A stretch of DNA of 64,000 nucleotides. Source: Fictibacillus enclensis. GTDB taxonomy: Bacteria > Bacillota > Bacilli > Bacillales > Fictibacillaceae. The position numbers and the translations under genes were made by a program. The notes under the pieces were generated by a model that made no database searches, had not been told where the DNA came from, and was given only the letters and a program-made list of their open reading frames with translations. Where the stretch lies: the NCBI RefSeq assembly GCF_001457035.1, contig NZ_KQ758617.1, forward strand, positions 1,302,001 to 1,366,000. The letters are read 5' to 3'. This document shows, one piece after another, positions 26,912 through 35,601 of the stretch (within the stretch, counting starts at the first letter, position 1; every line of letters begins with the position of its first letter).

Positions 26912-28297
26912 ATGACAGAAAAAGTGGAAACTATCGAAATACTCAAGGCCATTTTAAAAACGATTGACGAAGGTATTCATGCGGTCGATGCTAAGGGGAT
27001 GACCATTTTTTATAATGAAGTAGCTGCATCACTGGATGGGTTAAAGGTGAGTGACGTCATCGACTATCATGTTCTCGATGCTTTTCCTTCCCTCAATCAG
27101 GATACGAGCACATTATTAAAAGTCATCAAAACCGGAAAGCCGATCATCAATCAGCAGCAAACCTATACGAACTTTAACGGAAAGAGAGTGGATACGGTCA
27201 ATACCACTCTTCCACTGTTAGTCAATGGCAAACTGATCGGGGCGATTGAAATCTCAAAAGATTTGACCAAAATCAAACAGCTGTCCGAAAAACTTCTTGA
27301 TATGCAGGCTCAATTTCATAAAGCGCGTCCAAAACCAGTTACCCACGGGCACTTCGCTTCCTACCAGCTGGCTGATTTTATTTCGGCGGACCCTGCCATT
27401 GAACAATTGAAACACCTACTGATAAAAGTCTCACAGACATCGTCCCCCGTGTTGATGTTTGGGGAAACGGGAACCGGAAAGGAAGTTTTAATCCAGGGGA
27501 TTCACAATCAGTCTCCACGAAAAAACAAACCATTCATCGCGCAAAACTGCGCAGCCATTCCGTCACAGCTGCTCGAGAGTATTTTGTTCGGCACCTTAAA
27601 AGGAAGTTTTACGGGAGCCGTCGAACGGCCGGGGCTTTTTGAACTGGCCGACGGGGGCACCTTGTTCCTTGATGAAATTAATTCTATGCCTCTTGATATC
27701 CAGGCCAAGCTGCTGCGGGTGCTTCAGGACGGAGTGGTGCGCAGGGTGGGGGAAACAAAAGGGAAGGCTGTTAATGTGAGGATTATGGCAGCATTAAATG
27801 AACATCCGGTGGATTGTGTTAAAAATAATAAGCTAAGGGAAGACCTTTACTATCGTCTGAATGTCATTTTCTTTGAGGTTCCACCTCTTCGTGAACGGCA
27901 ATTGGATATTGAACTTCTTGCCCGCCATTTCATTTCTCATTACAACCACACTTTTCATAAACAAGTCAAAGGCATTACAGATGAAGTGGTTCAGCTTCTA
28001 TGCCGGTATCGTTGGCCGGGAAATGTCCGGGAGCTCAAACATGTCATTGAATACGCAATGAACATGGCAGAAGATCATCACCCCATCCGGAATTCCGACC
28101 TCCCCCGTCATCTTTTGGTAACGGGCAAGTCTCAGACAGAAACCTCTATCGTGCCTTTGCGTGAAGCACTGGCAAGAAGGGAAGAGGAACTGATTTCCAC
28201 TGCACTTTCCAAAACAGACGGAAACATCCAACAAGCAGCACAGCTCCTGAAAATCCCGCGACAAACCCTTCAATATAAATTACGAATGAAAACATGA
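26912..28297 (+). CDS. kamR: Sigma-54-dependent activator KamR (RocR-like)
   Basis: 461 residues. An N-terminal PAS sensor (about 10-110), then the AAA+ domain: Walker A GETGTGKE (about 184), the sigma-54 contact loop GSFTGA (about 231), Walker B GGTLFLDEIN, arginine-finger region LREDLYYRLN, and a C-terminal Fis-type helix-turn-helix (NIQQAAQLLKIPRQTLQYKL). It should bind upstream sites and open the sigma-54 promoter of kamA 115 bases downstream. Such a regulator of the kam locus is described in Bacillus thuringiensis (from memory). The ATG at 26912 follows GGAGGTG. Confidence 0.92.
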   Translation: MTEKVETIEILKAILKTIDEGIHAVDAKGMTIFYNEVAASLDGLKVSDVIDYHVLDAFPSLNQDTSTLLKVIKTGKPIINQQQTYTNFNGKRVDTVNTTLPLLVNGKLIGAIEISKDLTKIKQLSEKLLDMQAQFHKARPKPVTHGHFASYQLADFISADPAIEQLKHLLIKVSQTSSPVLMFGETGTGKEVLIQGIHNQSPRKNKPFIAQNCAAIPSQLLESILFGTLKGSFTGAVERPGLFELADGGTLFLDEINSMPLDIQAKLLRVLQDGVVRRVGETKGKAVNVRIMAALNEHPVDCVKNNKLREDLYYRLNVIFFEVPPLRERQLDIELLARHFISHYNHTFHKQVKGITDEVVQLLCRYRWPGNVRELKHVIEYAMNMAEDHHPIRNSDLPRHLLVTGKSQTETSIVPLREALARREEELISTALSKTDGNIQQAAQLLKIPRQTLQYKLRMKT

Positions 28298-28300
28298 CGA

Positions 28301-28325
28301 ACCGCCGAAAATTCGGCGGTTTTTT
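28301..28325 (+). terminator. kamR terminator (perfect palindrome)
   Basis: ACCGCCGAA/TTCGGCGGT with an AA centre, then five or more T residues. The same palindrome lies about 120 bp before the kamA start site and could also be an activator site. Confidence 0.88.
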
Positions 28326-28411
28326 CTTTTTCCCATCCAGGTCAGCGAACGCATACATTGGTAATTAACCGCACAGTCGCAGAAAAACCGCTAAATGATG
28401 GGGAGTTTGAT

Positions 28412-28428
28412 TTGGCACGAAACTTGCA
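28412..28428 (+). promoter_or_regulatory. Sigma-54 (SigL) promoter of the kamA operon
   Basis: TTGGCACGAAACTTGCA matches the -24/-12 consensus TGGCAC-N5-TTGCA exactly, with GG at 28414-28415 and GC at 28426-28427. Predicted start near 28439, 29 bases before kamA. Confidence 0.93.
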
Positions 28429-28467
28429 ACTGTAGAATATGAGCTCAGTATACAAGGAGGTAACATC

Positions 28468-29892
28468 ATGCCGATCGTAAATGGATTGTACCAGCCAAAA
28501 CGACATTGGAAAGAGATCGAGTTATGGAAGGATGTCACAGAGGAACAATGGAACGACTGGTTATGGCAGTTAACTCATACTGTCAGAACGCTGGAAGATT
28601 TAAAAAAGGTTGTCAATTTAACGCCTGAGGAAGAGAAAGGCGTCCGTATATCAACCATGACCATCCCTCTGAATATCACACCGTATTATGCCTGGCTGAT
28701 GGACCAGGATGATCCCCGCTGCCCGATACGAATGCAGTCGGTTCCTGTCAGTAAGGAAATCCTGAAAACAAAATATGATTTGGAAGATCCCCTACATGAA
28801 GACGAGGATTCACCTGTACCGGGATTGACTCACCGTTATCCTGACCGGGTCCTGTTTCTAGTAACCAATCAGTGCTCGATGTATTGCCGGTACTGCACTA
28901 GACGAAGGTTCTCCGGCCAGATTGGCATGGGGGTTCCAAAAAAGCAGCTGGACGCCGCCATTGATTACATTGCCGCAACTCCCCAGGTGCGGGATTGCCT
29001 GATTTCGGGTGGCGATGGTTTATTAATCAACGACAACATTCTCGAATATATTTTAAAGAGGCTGAGAGCCATTCCGCATATGGAAATTATCAGGATCGGC
29101 ACCCGGGCGCCAGTCGTATTTCCGCAGCGCATTACAGAGAACCTTTGCTCGATTTTGAAGAAATACCATCCAGTCTGGCTGAACACTCATTTTAATACAT
29201 CGATTGAAATTACCGAGGAATCCAAACGGGCATGTGAAATGTTGGCAAATGCCGGAGTTCCGGTTGGCAACCAGTCCGTTATTCTTGCAGGGATCAATGA
29301 CAGCACACATATTATGAAAAAATTGATGCATGACCTCGTAAAAATAAGGGTCCGTCCTTATTACATTTATCAATGCGATTTGTCCGAGGGAATTGGCCAT
29401 TTCCGGGCGCCGGTCTCTAAAGGTCTGGAAATTATCGAAGCACTCCGCGGACATACATCAGGTTATGCGGTGCCGACTTTTGTTGTAGATGCGCCTGGAG
29501 GCGGCGGAAAAATTTCGCTGCAGCCAAATTATCTTATTTCACAAAGTCCTGACAAAGTGATCCTGAGAAACTTTGAGGGCGTGATCACTTCCTACCCAGA
29601 GCCACAAAACTATGTGGCGGGAAAAGCGGATGATTATTTTAATGAAACGATGAATATCACAGAGCAACCTGCAGCGATTGGCATCACCGCTCTGATCAAA
29701 GATGAAAAGTTTAATATTGTTCCGGAAGGATTAAACCGATTCGACCGCAGAAAAACGTATGAGACCAATCCTGAGCATGCCACCCTCAAGGATAAGCGCG
29801 GAAAAAGGGATGAAATGAAAGAAAAAAAATATAAGCATGAGCAGCAAAAAGAAGCAACAAAAACTGACAATGATCCGGTAAAAGAAGCCTAG
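28468..29892 (+). CDS. kamA: Lysine 2,3-aminomutase KamA (AblA)
   Basis: Radical-SAM, PLP-dependent enzyme converting L-lysine to L-beta-lysine. 474 residues. Cluster motif CSMYCRYC gives Cys136, Cys140 and Cys143; the glycine-rich DAPGGGGK region holds the PLP lysine. The C-terminal tail of about 40 residues is strongly charged (KEKKYKHEQQKEA) and looks disordered. The ATG follows AAGGAGG. First gene of the sigma-54-controlled operon. Confidence 0.96.
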   Translation: MPIVNGLYQPKRHWKEIELWKDVTEEQWNDWLWQLTHTVRTLEDLKKVVNLTPEEEKGVRISTMTIPLNITPYYAWLMDQDDPRCPIRMQSVPVSKEILKTKYDLEDPLHEDEDSPVPGLTHRYPDRVLFLVTNQCSMYCRYCTRRRFSGQIGMGVPKKQLDAAIDYIAATPQVRDCLISGGDGLLINDNILEYILKRLRAIPHMEIIRIGTRAPVVFPQRITENLCSILKKYHPVWLNTHFNTSIEITEESKRACEMLANAGVPVGNQSVILAGINDSTHIMKKLMHDLVKIRVRPYYIYQCDLSEGIGHFRAPVSKGLEIIEALRGHTSGYAVPTFVVDAPGGGGKISLQPNYLISQSPDKVILRNFEGVITSYPEPQNYVAGKADDYFNETMNITEQPAAIGITALIKDEKFNIVPEGLNRFDRRKTYETNPEHATLKDKRGKRDEMKEKKYKHEQQKEATKTDNDPVKEA

Positions 29893-29907
29893 AAGGAGGT
29901 GCAGCTG

Positions 29908-30189
29908 TTGAAGGAATGCATGTGGTGTAATGAAGATGCGGCTGTGGATACGAAAAAAACTGGCTACTGGGAGCTCCATGATGGAACCCGTGCGCTCCAG
30001 ATTGATGAGATTCCTGCGGTGAGCTGTTCATCCTGCGGCATGGAATATCATGAAGATCATGTGGTCGAAGAGATCGAGGATCAATTGCTTTTGATTAATA
30101 CAAATAAGCTGGGAAAAGTGGTGTCATTCAAAGAGCTCATGGCCACAGAACGTTTTTTAAAGAAGAACTACTTTAAATTTTATAATTGA
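29908..30189 (+). CDS. yokU: YokU-like zinc-finger protein
   Basis: 93 residues. CMWC at the N-terminus and CSSC about 40 residues later form a four-Cys zinc site of the YgiT/MqsA-N type (CxxC...CxxCG). No helix-turn-helix is evident after it. YokU-like proteins occur next to kamA in other Bacillus. Start is TTG at 29908, set by AGGAGGTG. Role unknown; possibly a small regulator. Confidence 0.82.
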   Translation: MKECMWCNEDAAVDTKKTGYWELHDGTRALQIDEIPAVSCSSCGMEYHEDHVVEEIEDQLLLINTNKLGKVVSFKELMATERFLKKNYFKFYN

Positions 30190-30250
30190 GCCTTTTAAAG
30201 CAATGGATCTGATCCGTTGCTTTCCAACATAAGAGAGAGGGGTGCCCCCC

Positions 30251-31618
30251 GTGGAGAAATCAGGCATCATCAAACCGGTTTTGGATGCAAATTATCCGAT
30301 GATCAGCCATGGTAAGGGTATTTATTTGTACGATACGGATGGAAAACGGTATATCGATGGTTCTTCTGGAGCGGTAACAGCGAACATTGGTCATGGTGTG
30401 GAGGAAATTGCCGGGGTTATGGAGAAACAAGCAAAACAGATCGCTTTTGTGTATCGCTCCCATTTCACAAGTGCTCCGGCTGAACGTCTGGCAAATAAAC
30501 TTGCAGCTTTGGCTCCCGGAGATTTGAACTGGACATTTTTTGTAAACAGCGGGTCTGAAGCAACCGAAACTGCATTAAAGGTAGCAATTCAATATTTTCA
30601 AGAGCAGGGGATCCGCACAAAGACCAAAATCATTTCCCGATGGACCAGCTACCATGGAATAACACTGGGTGCGCTTTCAATGTCAGGGCATGCTCTGAGA
30701 AGAGAACGGTTTACTGCCCTGCTTGAAGATTTTCCTGCTGTACCAGCTCCCTATTGTTATCATTGCCCGCTGAACAAGACCTATCCGGGATGCGGGCTGG
30801 CATGCGGTCATGAGCTGGAGCAGGCCATCGGAGACATCGGGTCCGAAAACATTGCGGCTTTTATTTTTGAACCGATTGTAGGTGCAGCAGGAGGAGCGGT
30901 AACCCCGCCTCCGGGCTATTACGAAAAAATCAAAGAGATTTGTGACCGGCACAATATCCTGACGATTGCCGATGAGGTGATGACCGGCATGGGAAGAACG
31001 GGCAAAATGTTTGCTGTAGAGCATTGGGGGATAGAACCTGATATCATGACACTTGGCAAGGGAATGAGTGCGGGATATACACCAATGGCCGCTACAATGG
31101 TATCCGACCGGATCATTGATGTGATCCGAAAAGGCTCTAAAATCGTCATGAGCGGGCATACCTTCAGTGCAAATCCGCTGTCAGCAGCGGTCTGCGGGGA
31201 AGTGATCGATTACATGGAGAAGCACGAACTCGTACGGAACGCAGAGGATCAGGGAAAAAAACTGATCGCAGGCCTTAAAGACCTTCAGAAAAAATATCCA
31301 ATCATCGGTGAAGTCAGAGGTAAAGGGCTGCTATGCGGCCTGGAGATGGTTAGCGATGCGGCCACCCGGGTTCCTTTTTCAGTCACGCACCGCGTGGGGG
31401 AAATGTTTATTTCTTTCTGTTTTAAAAACGGGCTTGTCATCTATCCTGCATTTGGCGGAGTGACTGGATTTGAGGGTGATTCGGTTTTGATTTCCCCTCC
31501 TTTAACTATTACCTCATTCCAAATCTATGAAATGCTAAGAATACTGGATGAAAGTATGGAGGAACTCATGAATGGCCTCATTTCAGCTGGCATACTCGCC
31601 CATAAAGCCACAAGTTAA
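30251..31618 (+). CDS. yodT: Class III aminotransferase YodT
   Basis: PLP-dependent omega-type aminotransferase, 455 residues. Seen: NSGSEATETALK (PLP phosphate), RWTSYHGITLGALSMSG, Asp in TIADEVMTGMGRTG, and the PLP lysine in LGKGMSAGYTPMAA. Probably transaminates an amino group of beta-lysine or its derivative. The GTG at 30251 is favoured by GAGAGAGGGGTG spacing; an in-frame GTG at 30242 is part of that site. Confidence 0.9.
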   Translation: MEKSGIIKPVLDANYPMISHGKGIYLYDTDGKRYIDGSSGAVTANIGHGVEEIAGVMEKQAKQIAFVYRSHFTSAPAERLANKLAALAPGDLNWTFFVNSGSEATETALKVAIQYFQEQGIRTKTKIISRWTSYHGITLGALSMSGHALRRERFTALLEDFPAVPAPYCYHCPLNKTYPGCGLACGHELEQAIGDIGSENIAAFIFEPIVGAAGGAVTPPPGYYEKIKEICDRHNILTIADEVMTGMGRTGKMFAVEHWGIEPDIMTLGKGMSAGYTPMAATMVSDRIIDVIRKGSKIVMSGHTFSANPLSAAVCGEVIDYMEKHELVRNAEDQGKKLIAGLKDLQKKYPIIGEVRGKGLLCGLEMVSDAATRVPFSVTHRVGEMFISFCFKNGLVIYPAFGGVTGFEGDSVLISPPLTITSFQIYEMLRILDESMEELMNGLISAGILAHKATS

Positions 31619-31634
31619 GGAGGGATGATAAAGA

Positions 31635-32360
31635 ATGGTTTACCAATCAACAGAAGGTTCATCAAAAACCAAGCAGATATCTATAGAAGAAGCAGCAACC
31701 CATTTCTTTAACGGCATGACCCTGATGGTCGGCGGATTTGGCGGGGTTGGCGCTCCGCCAGGCTTGATTAATGTGCTGATTGATAAACAGATTAAGGACA
31801 TTTACATGATCAGCAATGATACAGGATTCCCCTGGATCGGACCGGGAAAGCTGATTACCGAAAAGCGGGTTTCCCGTCTGATCGCCTCCCATATCGGTTC
31901 CAACCCGGAAGCAGGTAAACAGATGCAAAACGGTGAACTCGAAGTCGAATTCATTCCTCAAGGAACGCTCGCTGAAAAAATCAGAGCCGGTGGAATGGGT
32001 CTTGGTGGGATTCTTGTGGATGTGGGATTTGGAACCATCGTGGAAAAGGGAAAGCAAACAGTGGAAGTGCAAGAAAAAACGTTCATGGTTGAACCGGCTC
32101 TTACAGCGGATGTTTCCATCATATATGCAAAACAGGCGGATACGTATGGCAATCTCATATACGATAAGAGCGCAAGAAATACGAATCCGCTGGTGGCTAT
32201 GGCCGGGAATGTGACAATAGCCGAGGTGGAAGAAATCGTTCCTGCCGGACAGCTGGATCCGGAATGTGTTGTAACGCCGGGGGTCTTTGTGGATTATATC
32301 GTTCAAAGCAAAGGGGTGGACTGGAAATGGGTCTGGGAATTGAAACAAGACACCAAATAG
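31635..32360 (+). CDS. yodS: CoA-transferase subunit A (YodS/ScoA type)
   Basis: 241 residues of the 3-oxoacid CoA-transferase alpha family. CoA-binding glycine motif MVGGFGGVGAPPGLI, then NDTGFPWIGPGKLI and the HIGSNPEAG signature. Overlaps subunit B by 34 bases, pointing to coupled translation. In this operon it probably activates a C6 keto or amino acid from lysine breakdown. The ATG follows AAGGAGGG. Confidence 0.92.
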   Translation: MVYQSTEGSSKTKQISIEEAATHFFNGMTLMVGGFGGVGAPPGLINVLIDKQIKDIYMISNDTGFPWIGPGKLITEKRVSRLIASHIGSNPEAGKQMQNGELEVEFIPQGTLAEKIRAGGMGLGGILVDVGFGTIVEKGKQTVEVQEKTFMVEPALTADVSIIYAKQADTYGNLIYDKSARNTNPLVAMAGNVTIAEVEEIVPAGQLDPECVVTPGVFVDYIVQSKGVDWKWVWELKQDTK

Positions 32361-32989
32361 CGAGGAGAGCCGCCCTTGAAATTGGACGGGGGATGATTGT
32401 CAATTTGGGGATCGGTATTCCGACTCTAGTCGCGGACTATATTCCAGGAAACTATGGAGTGATGCTGCACACAGAGAATGGCATTCTCGGCATGGGAGGG
32501 TCTCCCCCACCGGGAAAAGAAGACGGCAACCTTTCCAATGCAGGTGGTTATCCGGTAACGCTGATTTCCGGGGCTTCTTATTTCGACAGTGCCACGGCAT
32601 TTGGAATTATCCGCCGGGGGCTGCTCGATATAACGGTGCTGGGAGCCCTGGAAGTAAGCGAACAGGGGGATATTGCCAACTGGATCGTTCCTGGAAAAAG
32701 AGTGCCAGGTATGGGAGGTGCCATTGATCTTGCCCAAAAATCAAAAAAAGTCATTGTGCTGATGAACCATTCCGATAAAGAGGGAAATCCCAAAATCGTA
32801 AAGAATTGCAAATTGCCGCTTACTGTAAAAAGAGGAGCTCATATGATCATTACCGAAAAAGCGGTGATTGATATCGTGGATGAAAGGCTTGTTCTGAGAG
32901 AAGTCATGCATCCGCATTCGGTCGAAGAAGTGGTTGAATCAACAGGCGCTCCGCTTGAAATCCGTAATGAGGTTGTGACCTTTCAATAA
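32327..32989 (+). CDS. yodR: CoA-transferase subunit B (YodR/ScoB type)
   Basis: 220 residues. NLGIGIPTLVADYI and the catalytic glutamate in HTENGILGMG identify the beta subunit, which carries the covalent CoA thioester. I chose the ATG at 32327, inside yodS, because AAGGGGTGGA precedes it. Works as a heteromer with YodS. Confidence 0.92.
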   Translation: MGLGIETRHQIARRAALEIGRGMIVNLGIGIPTLVADYIPGNYGVMLHTENGILGMGGSPPPGKEDGNLSNAGGYPVTLISGASYFDSATAFGIIRRGLLDITVLGALEVSEQGDIANWIVPGKRVPGMGGAIDLAQKSKKVIVLMNHSDKEGNPKIVKNCKLPLTVKRGAHMIITEKAVIDIVDERLVLREVMHPHSVEEVVESTGAPLEIRNEVVTFQ

Positions 32990-33013
32990 AGCCTAATACG
33001 CAGGAGGGGTTAT

Positions 33014-34303
33014 ATGTTAGAGGAAATTCAGAAGTGGATGATGAAGAAAAAACCGGAGGCGATCTCGTTCCTTCAGCAAATGGTGCGTAAGAACAGCGAA
33101 CAGGGAAATGAAAAAGAGGTACAGCTGCTGATTGCTGAAAAGCTAAAAGATATAGGCTGTGAAGTAGATCTTTGGCATCCGGACGAAGAGGAGTTTTTTC
33201 AGCATCCCTATTTTTGTGCGACTCGAACAGATTTTTCGAACAGCCCGAACGTAGCCGCAGTGATTAAAGGAACAGGAGGAGGCAGGTCAGTTGTTCTCAA
33301 TGGCCATGTGGATGTCGTCCCTCCGGGCGATATCAGCCAGTGGGACAACGATCCGTACAGCGGTGCCATTAAGGATGGTAAGCTGTACGGCAGAGGAGCT
33401 ACAGATATGAAAGGTGGCAATCTCTGTCTGTTGCTTGCAATGGAATGCATCAAGGATCTGAAGCTGGATTTAAAAGGTGATGTCATCTTTCATAGTGTAA
33501 TGGAAGAGGAAAGTGGGGGAGCAGGAACACTCGCCGCCATATTAAGGGGATACACAGCTGATGCCGCCATCATCCCAGAACCGACCAACATGAAAATTTT
33601 CCCCAGCCAGCAAGGTTCCATGTGGTTCAGAATTCATATTTTTGGCCGCTCTGCACACGGCGGAACCCGGTATGAAGGAGTCAGCGCCCTTGAAAAAGCC
33701 ATGGTTGTCATACAGGAAATCCAGCGGCTTGAGAAAACGAGAAACGAAAGAATCACCGATCCCCTGTATGAGAAGATTCCGATTCCGGTTCCAATCAACC
33801 TTGGAAAAATATCAGGCGGTGATTGGCCATCTTCAGTTCCTGATTGTATTATGATTGAAGGGAGAATTGGAGTTGCTCCAGATGAAACGCTAGAGCAAGT
33901 AAGAAAAGAGCTTGAAGACAGAATGACAAGTATTCAGGACGACTGGTTAACCAAACATCCACCCCGGGTGGAATGGTTCGGAGCGCAATGGCTTCCGGGC
34001 TCCATTGACAAGGAACATGAGTTAATGCAGCTACTCAAGAAGCGCTTTAAGGATATCTCCGGAGCCGAGCCGGTTATTGAAGCCTCACCATGGGGAACAG
34101 ACGGCGGCCTTCTGACAGCATTGGGACACACGCCGAGCATAGTATTTGGGCCTGGCGTCACTTCTGTCGCTCATTATCCGGATGAATACATTGAAATGGA
34201 TAAAATTTTTGAGGCGGCAGCCATGATCACCTTAACGATTTTGGACTGGTGCGAAGTAGCCCATCAGCCACAACAAAAAGAGCTTCTTAAAAAGGAGAAG
34301 TAA
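33014..34303 (+). CDS. yodQ: M20-family deacylase YodQ
   Basis: 429 residues, ArgE/DapE type zinc amidohydrolase. Metal and catalytic motifs: NGHVDVVPPG, GRGATDMKGG, and MEEESGGAGT with the general-base Glu. The substrate is probably an N-acylated amino acid; with YodP in the locus, an acetylated beta-lysine derivative is the obvious guess. Last gene of the kamA operon, ending 10 bases from a convergent gene with no clear terminator between. Confidence 0.9.
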   Translation: MLEEIQKWMMKKKPEAISFLQQMVRKNSEQGNEKEVQLLIAEKLKDIGCEVDLWHPDEEEFFQHPYFCATRTDFSNSPNVAAVIKGTGGGRSVVLNGHVDVVPPGDISQWDNDPYSGAIKDGKLYGRGATDMKGGNLCLLLAMECIKDLKLDLKGDVIFHSVMEEESGGAGTLAAILRGYTADAAIIPEPTNMKIFPSQQGSMWFRIHIFGRSAHGGTRYEGVSALEKAMVVIQEIQRLEKTRNERITDPLYEKIPIPVPINLGKISGGDWPSSVPDCIMIEGRIGVAPDETLEQVRKELEDRMTSIQDDWLTKHPPRVEWFGAQWLPGSIDKEHELMQLLKKRFKDISGAEPVIEASPWGTDGGLLTALGHTPSIVFGPGVTSVAHYPDEYIEMDKIFEAAAMITLTILDWCEVAHQPQQKELLKKEK

Positions 34304-34313
34304 CGGCGATTAA

Positions 34314-34706
34314 TTATAATGAAGAGGAAGATTCAGGAAAAGCAGGATCGGTGATTGGTGGGAGAGAACGCCAATGGATGGCTAAAGAAGAGATGTGTTC
34401 TTTGGTGATTAATGATGAAGTATGGCGGGGGCAGGGGGCTTTGAGCATGTCATACACAAAGTTCAATCCAAGGGGCAGCAGGAAAGCAGGAGTATAAATG
34501 GGGAAAAATTGGCTGAGCTTGTACACAGCTTCATACGTGATGGCAAGCTCGTACAACAGATACGGCGCTCCTGATTGGGTAACAATAAAGGTTCTGTAGA
34601 CGAAGGATTCACTTTCATAATATTGAGAAACAATCTGATACTCTTTTTTCTCGATTTGGCAGTTTGGAATTTTAAAAAGATAGGAATCAGGATGTATAAC
34701 AGACAA
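34314..34706 (-). CDS. Unrecognised 130-residue protein
   Basis: I do not recognise it. From a TTG at 34706 (8 bases after AAAGGAGG) it reads MSVIHPDSYLFKIPNCQIEK, a beta-rich N-terminal half, then a Tyr/Phe/Pro-rich middle (YKLSQFFPIYTPAFLLPLG). It ends in SSSS before the last residue. An ATG overlapping that ribosome site gives only seven codons, so the TTG start is inferred. Convergent with yodQ. Confidence 0.55.
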   Translation of the reverse strand: MSVIHPDSYLFKIPNCQIEKKEYQIVSQYYESESFVYRTFIVTQSGAPYLLYELAITYEAVYKLSQFFPIYTPAFLLPLGLNFVYDMLKAPCPRHTSSLITKEHISSLAIHWRSLPPITDPAFPESSSSL

Positions 34707-34775
34707 ACATTTATCCTCCTTTAGTTTCATTTCATTATAATTTCGCGATAAAAAGAGGCTTTTCCTTTTATGAAA

Positions 34776-34805
34776 TGAAAAAAGATGAACAAAATGTTCA
34801 TCTTT
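34776..34805 (-). terminator. Terminator of the zinc-ribbon gene
   Basis: Perfect 11-bp stem AAAGATGAACA/TGTTCATCTTT with loop AAA; on the minus strand it runs into a T-tract. Confidence 0.85.
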
Positions 34806-35055
34806 AAAGGGGATTATTTTGAGCCCGTTTAATAAAGGTCTCTTCTTCACCAACTACGCCGCAGGCAGCACATTGAATGAGTTTGCTGGCTCCGTTGTAA
34901 GGAATATGAAAAGGATCAAGCTCTTCATTGCTGTTGTACTGGTTGACAACGGAGCCAGTTGCAGGATCCAGTTTTACCGATTGCGGGACCTGATCAATAA
35001 TGTTAAACCGTGTACGGTTGGTTTTGCAGTTTGGGCATAAATAAGCATTTGCCAT
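34804..35055 (-). CDS. Small zinc-ribbon protein
   Basis: 83 residues. CPNC (residues 7-10) and CAAC near residue 62 form a four-Cys zinc ribbon. Between them is a polar stretch (RFNIIDQVPQSVKLDPATG). No recognised domain beyond the ribbon; possibly a nucleic-acid or protein-binding adaptor. The ATG at 35055 follows AAAAGGAGGCTGG. Confidence 0.8.
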   Translation of the reverse strand: MANAYLCPNCKTNRTRFNIIDQVPQSVKLDPATGSVVNQYNSNEELDPFHIPYNGASKLIQCAACGVVGEEETFIKRAQNNPL

Positions 35056-35173
35056 GAGTAAACCAGCCTCCTTTTATTACATAGGATTGCCATTATGAGG
35101 AAAATTATAAGGAGGATTCTTTTTTTGACTTCCGGGAACCATAGGTATATTCTATATACAGGAGCTGACCATA

Positions 35174-35314
35174 TTGGGAAAACAGAAAAAAGGAAATGCC
35201 AATGCCCAGCGTAATAATAACGCAAAGAAAATGGAACAGCGCAGTGACACAGAATTTGCTGCTATCGAAGAGCAGCAAAGCGACAATCACCGCCACGGCA
35301 AGAAAACCAAGTAA
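35174..35314 (+). CDS. Minimal SASP-like protein with a TEFA motif
   Basis: 46 residues, Lys/Asn/Gln-rich: GKQKKGNANAQRNNNAKK, then RSDTEFAAIEEQQ, then a basic tail. Gamma-type SASPs (SspE) have repeated Gln/Asn-rich units holding TEFAS, the site where the germination protease GPR cuts. Here there is one TEFA unit. Start is TTG at 35174 behind CAGGAG. A promoter-like TTGACT-N17-TATTCT lies 35-50 bases upstream. SspL is another small spore protein known from this part of Bacillus genomes but is not similar. The spore role is inference. Confidence 0.6.
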   Translation: MGKQKKGNANAQRNNNAKKMEQRSDTEFAAIEEQQSDNHRHGKKTK

Positions 35315-35319
35315 GATCA

Positions 35320-35348
35320 TTTACAAATTCCAACTTTAGAGTTATAAT
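35320..35348 (+). promoter_or_regulatory. SigA promoter of the 6S RNA gene
   Basis: TTTACA (35320-35325), 17-bp spacer, TATAAT (35343-35348). Predicted start near 35355, exactly where the folded RNA begins. Confidence 0.82.
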
Positions 35349-35354
35349 TACATT

Positions 35355-35577
35355 CTGCGATGTTAGTGGCTCTTATTTTGTCTTAAACCGATATGAGTAA
35401 TACGGGAATCTTAAATGACGGGTTGAATACACCGTGCCTCTCCATTACGCAGAGGAAGGTGGAAAGACCGCTGCGGATACCCACCTGTGAGAACGGGTTT
35501 TTAAGACAGGATGAGCTACGGCAAAGCGGATATACATAACAAGCTTATTTTACTTACTGGGTAAAATAAGTTTTTTT
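35355..35577 (+). ncRNA. ssrS: 6S RNA (RNA polymerase-binding regulator)
   Basis: The transcript folds end to end into a long interrupted rod. Closing stem TTCTGC/GCGGAT; GATGTT near the 5' end and GGCAAAGC near the 3' end are hallmarks of 6S RNA. GTCTTAAA (about 35380) pairs with TTTAAGAC (about 35500) beside the central bubble, and CCTCT/AGAGG makes the distal hairpin. Length to the terminator (about 190-220 nt) fits. 6S RNA mimics an open promoter and holds SigA-RNA polymerase in stationary phase. The call rests on structure and remembered consensus. Confidence 0.8.
35544..35577 (+). terminator. 6S RNA terminator
   Basis: Perfect 10-bp stem CTTATTTTAC/GTAAAATAAG, loop TTACTGG, then seven T residues. 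Confidence 0.9.
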
Positions 35578-35601
35578 ATTATTGGCGGGATGGTGGAAAG
35601 A

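Noticed and set aside
31662-32348. 228-codon minus-strand frame across yodS
   Set aside because: Antisense to a clear CoA-transferase gene; Cys/His/Phe-rich composition is typical of a shadow frame.
35105-35320. 71-codon hydrophobic minus-strand frame opposite the TEFA-containing gene
   Set aside because: It has no ribosome site, overlaps the 35174 gene and reaches into the 6S RNA promoter; the plus-strand frame has better signals.
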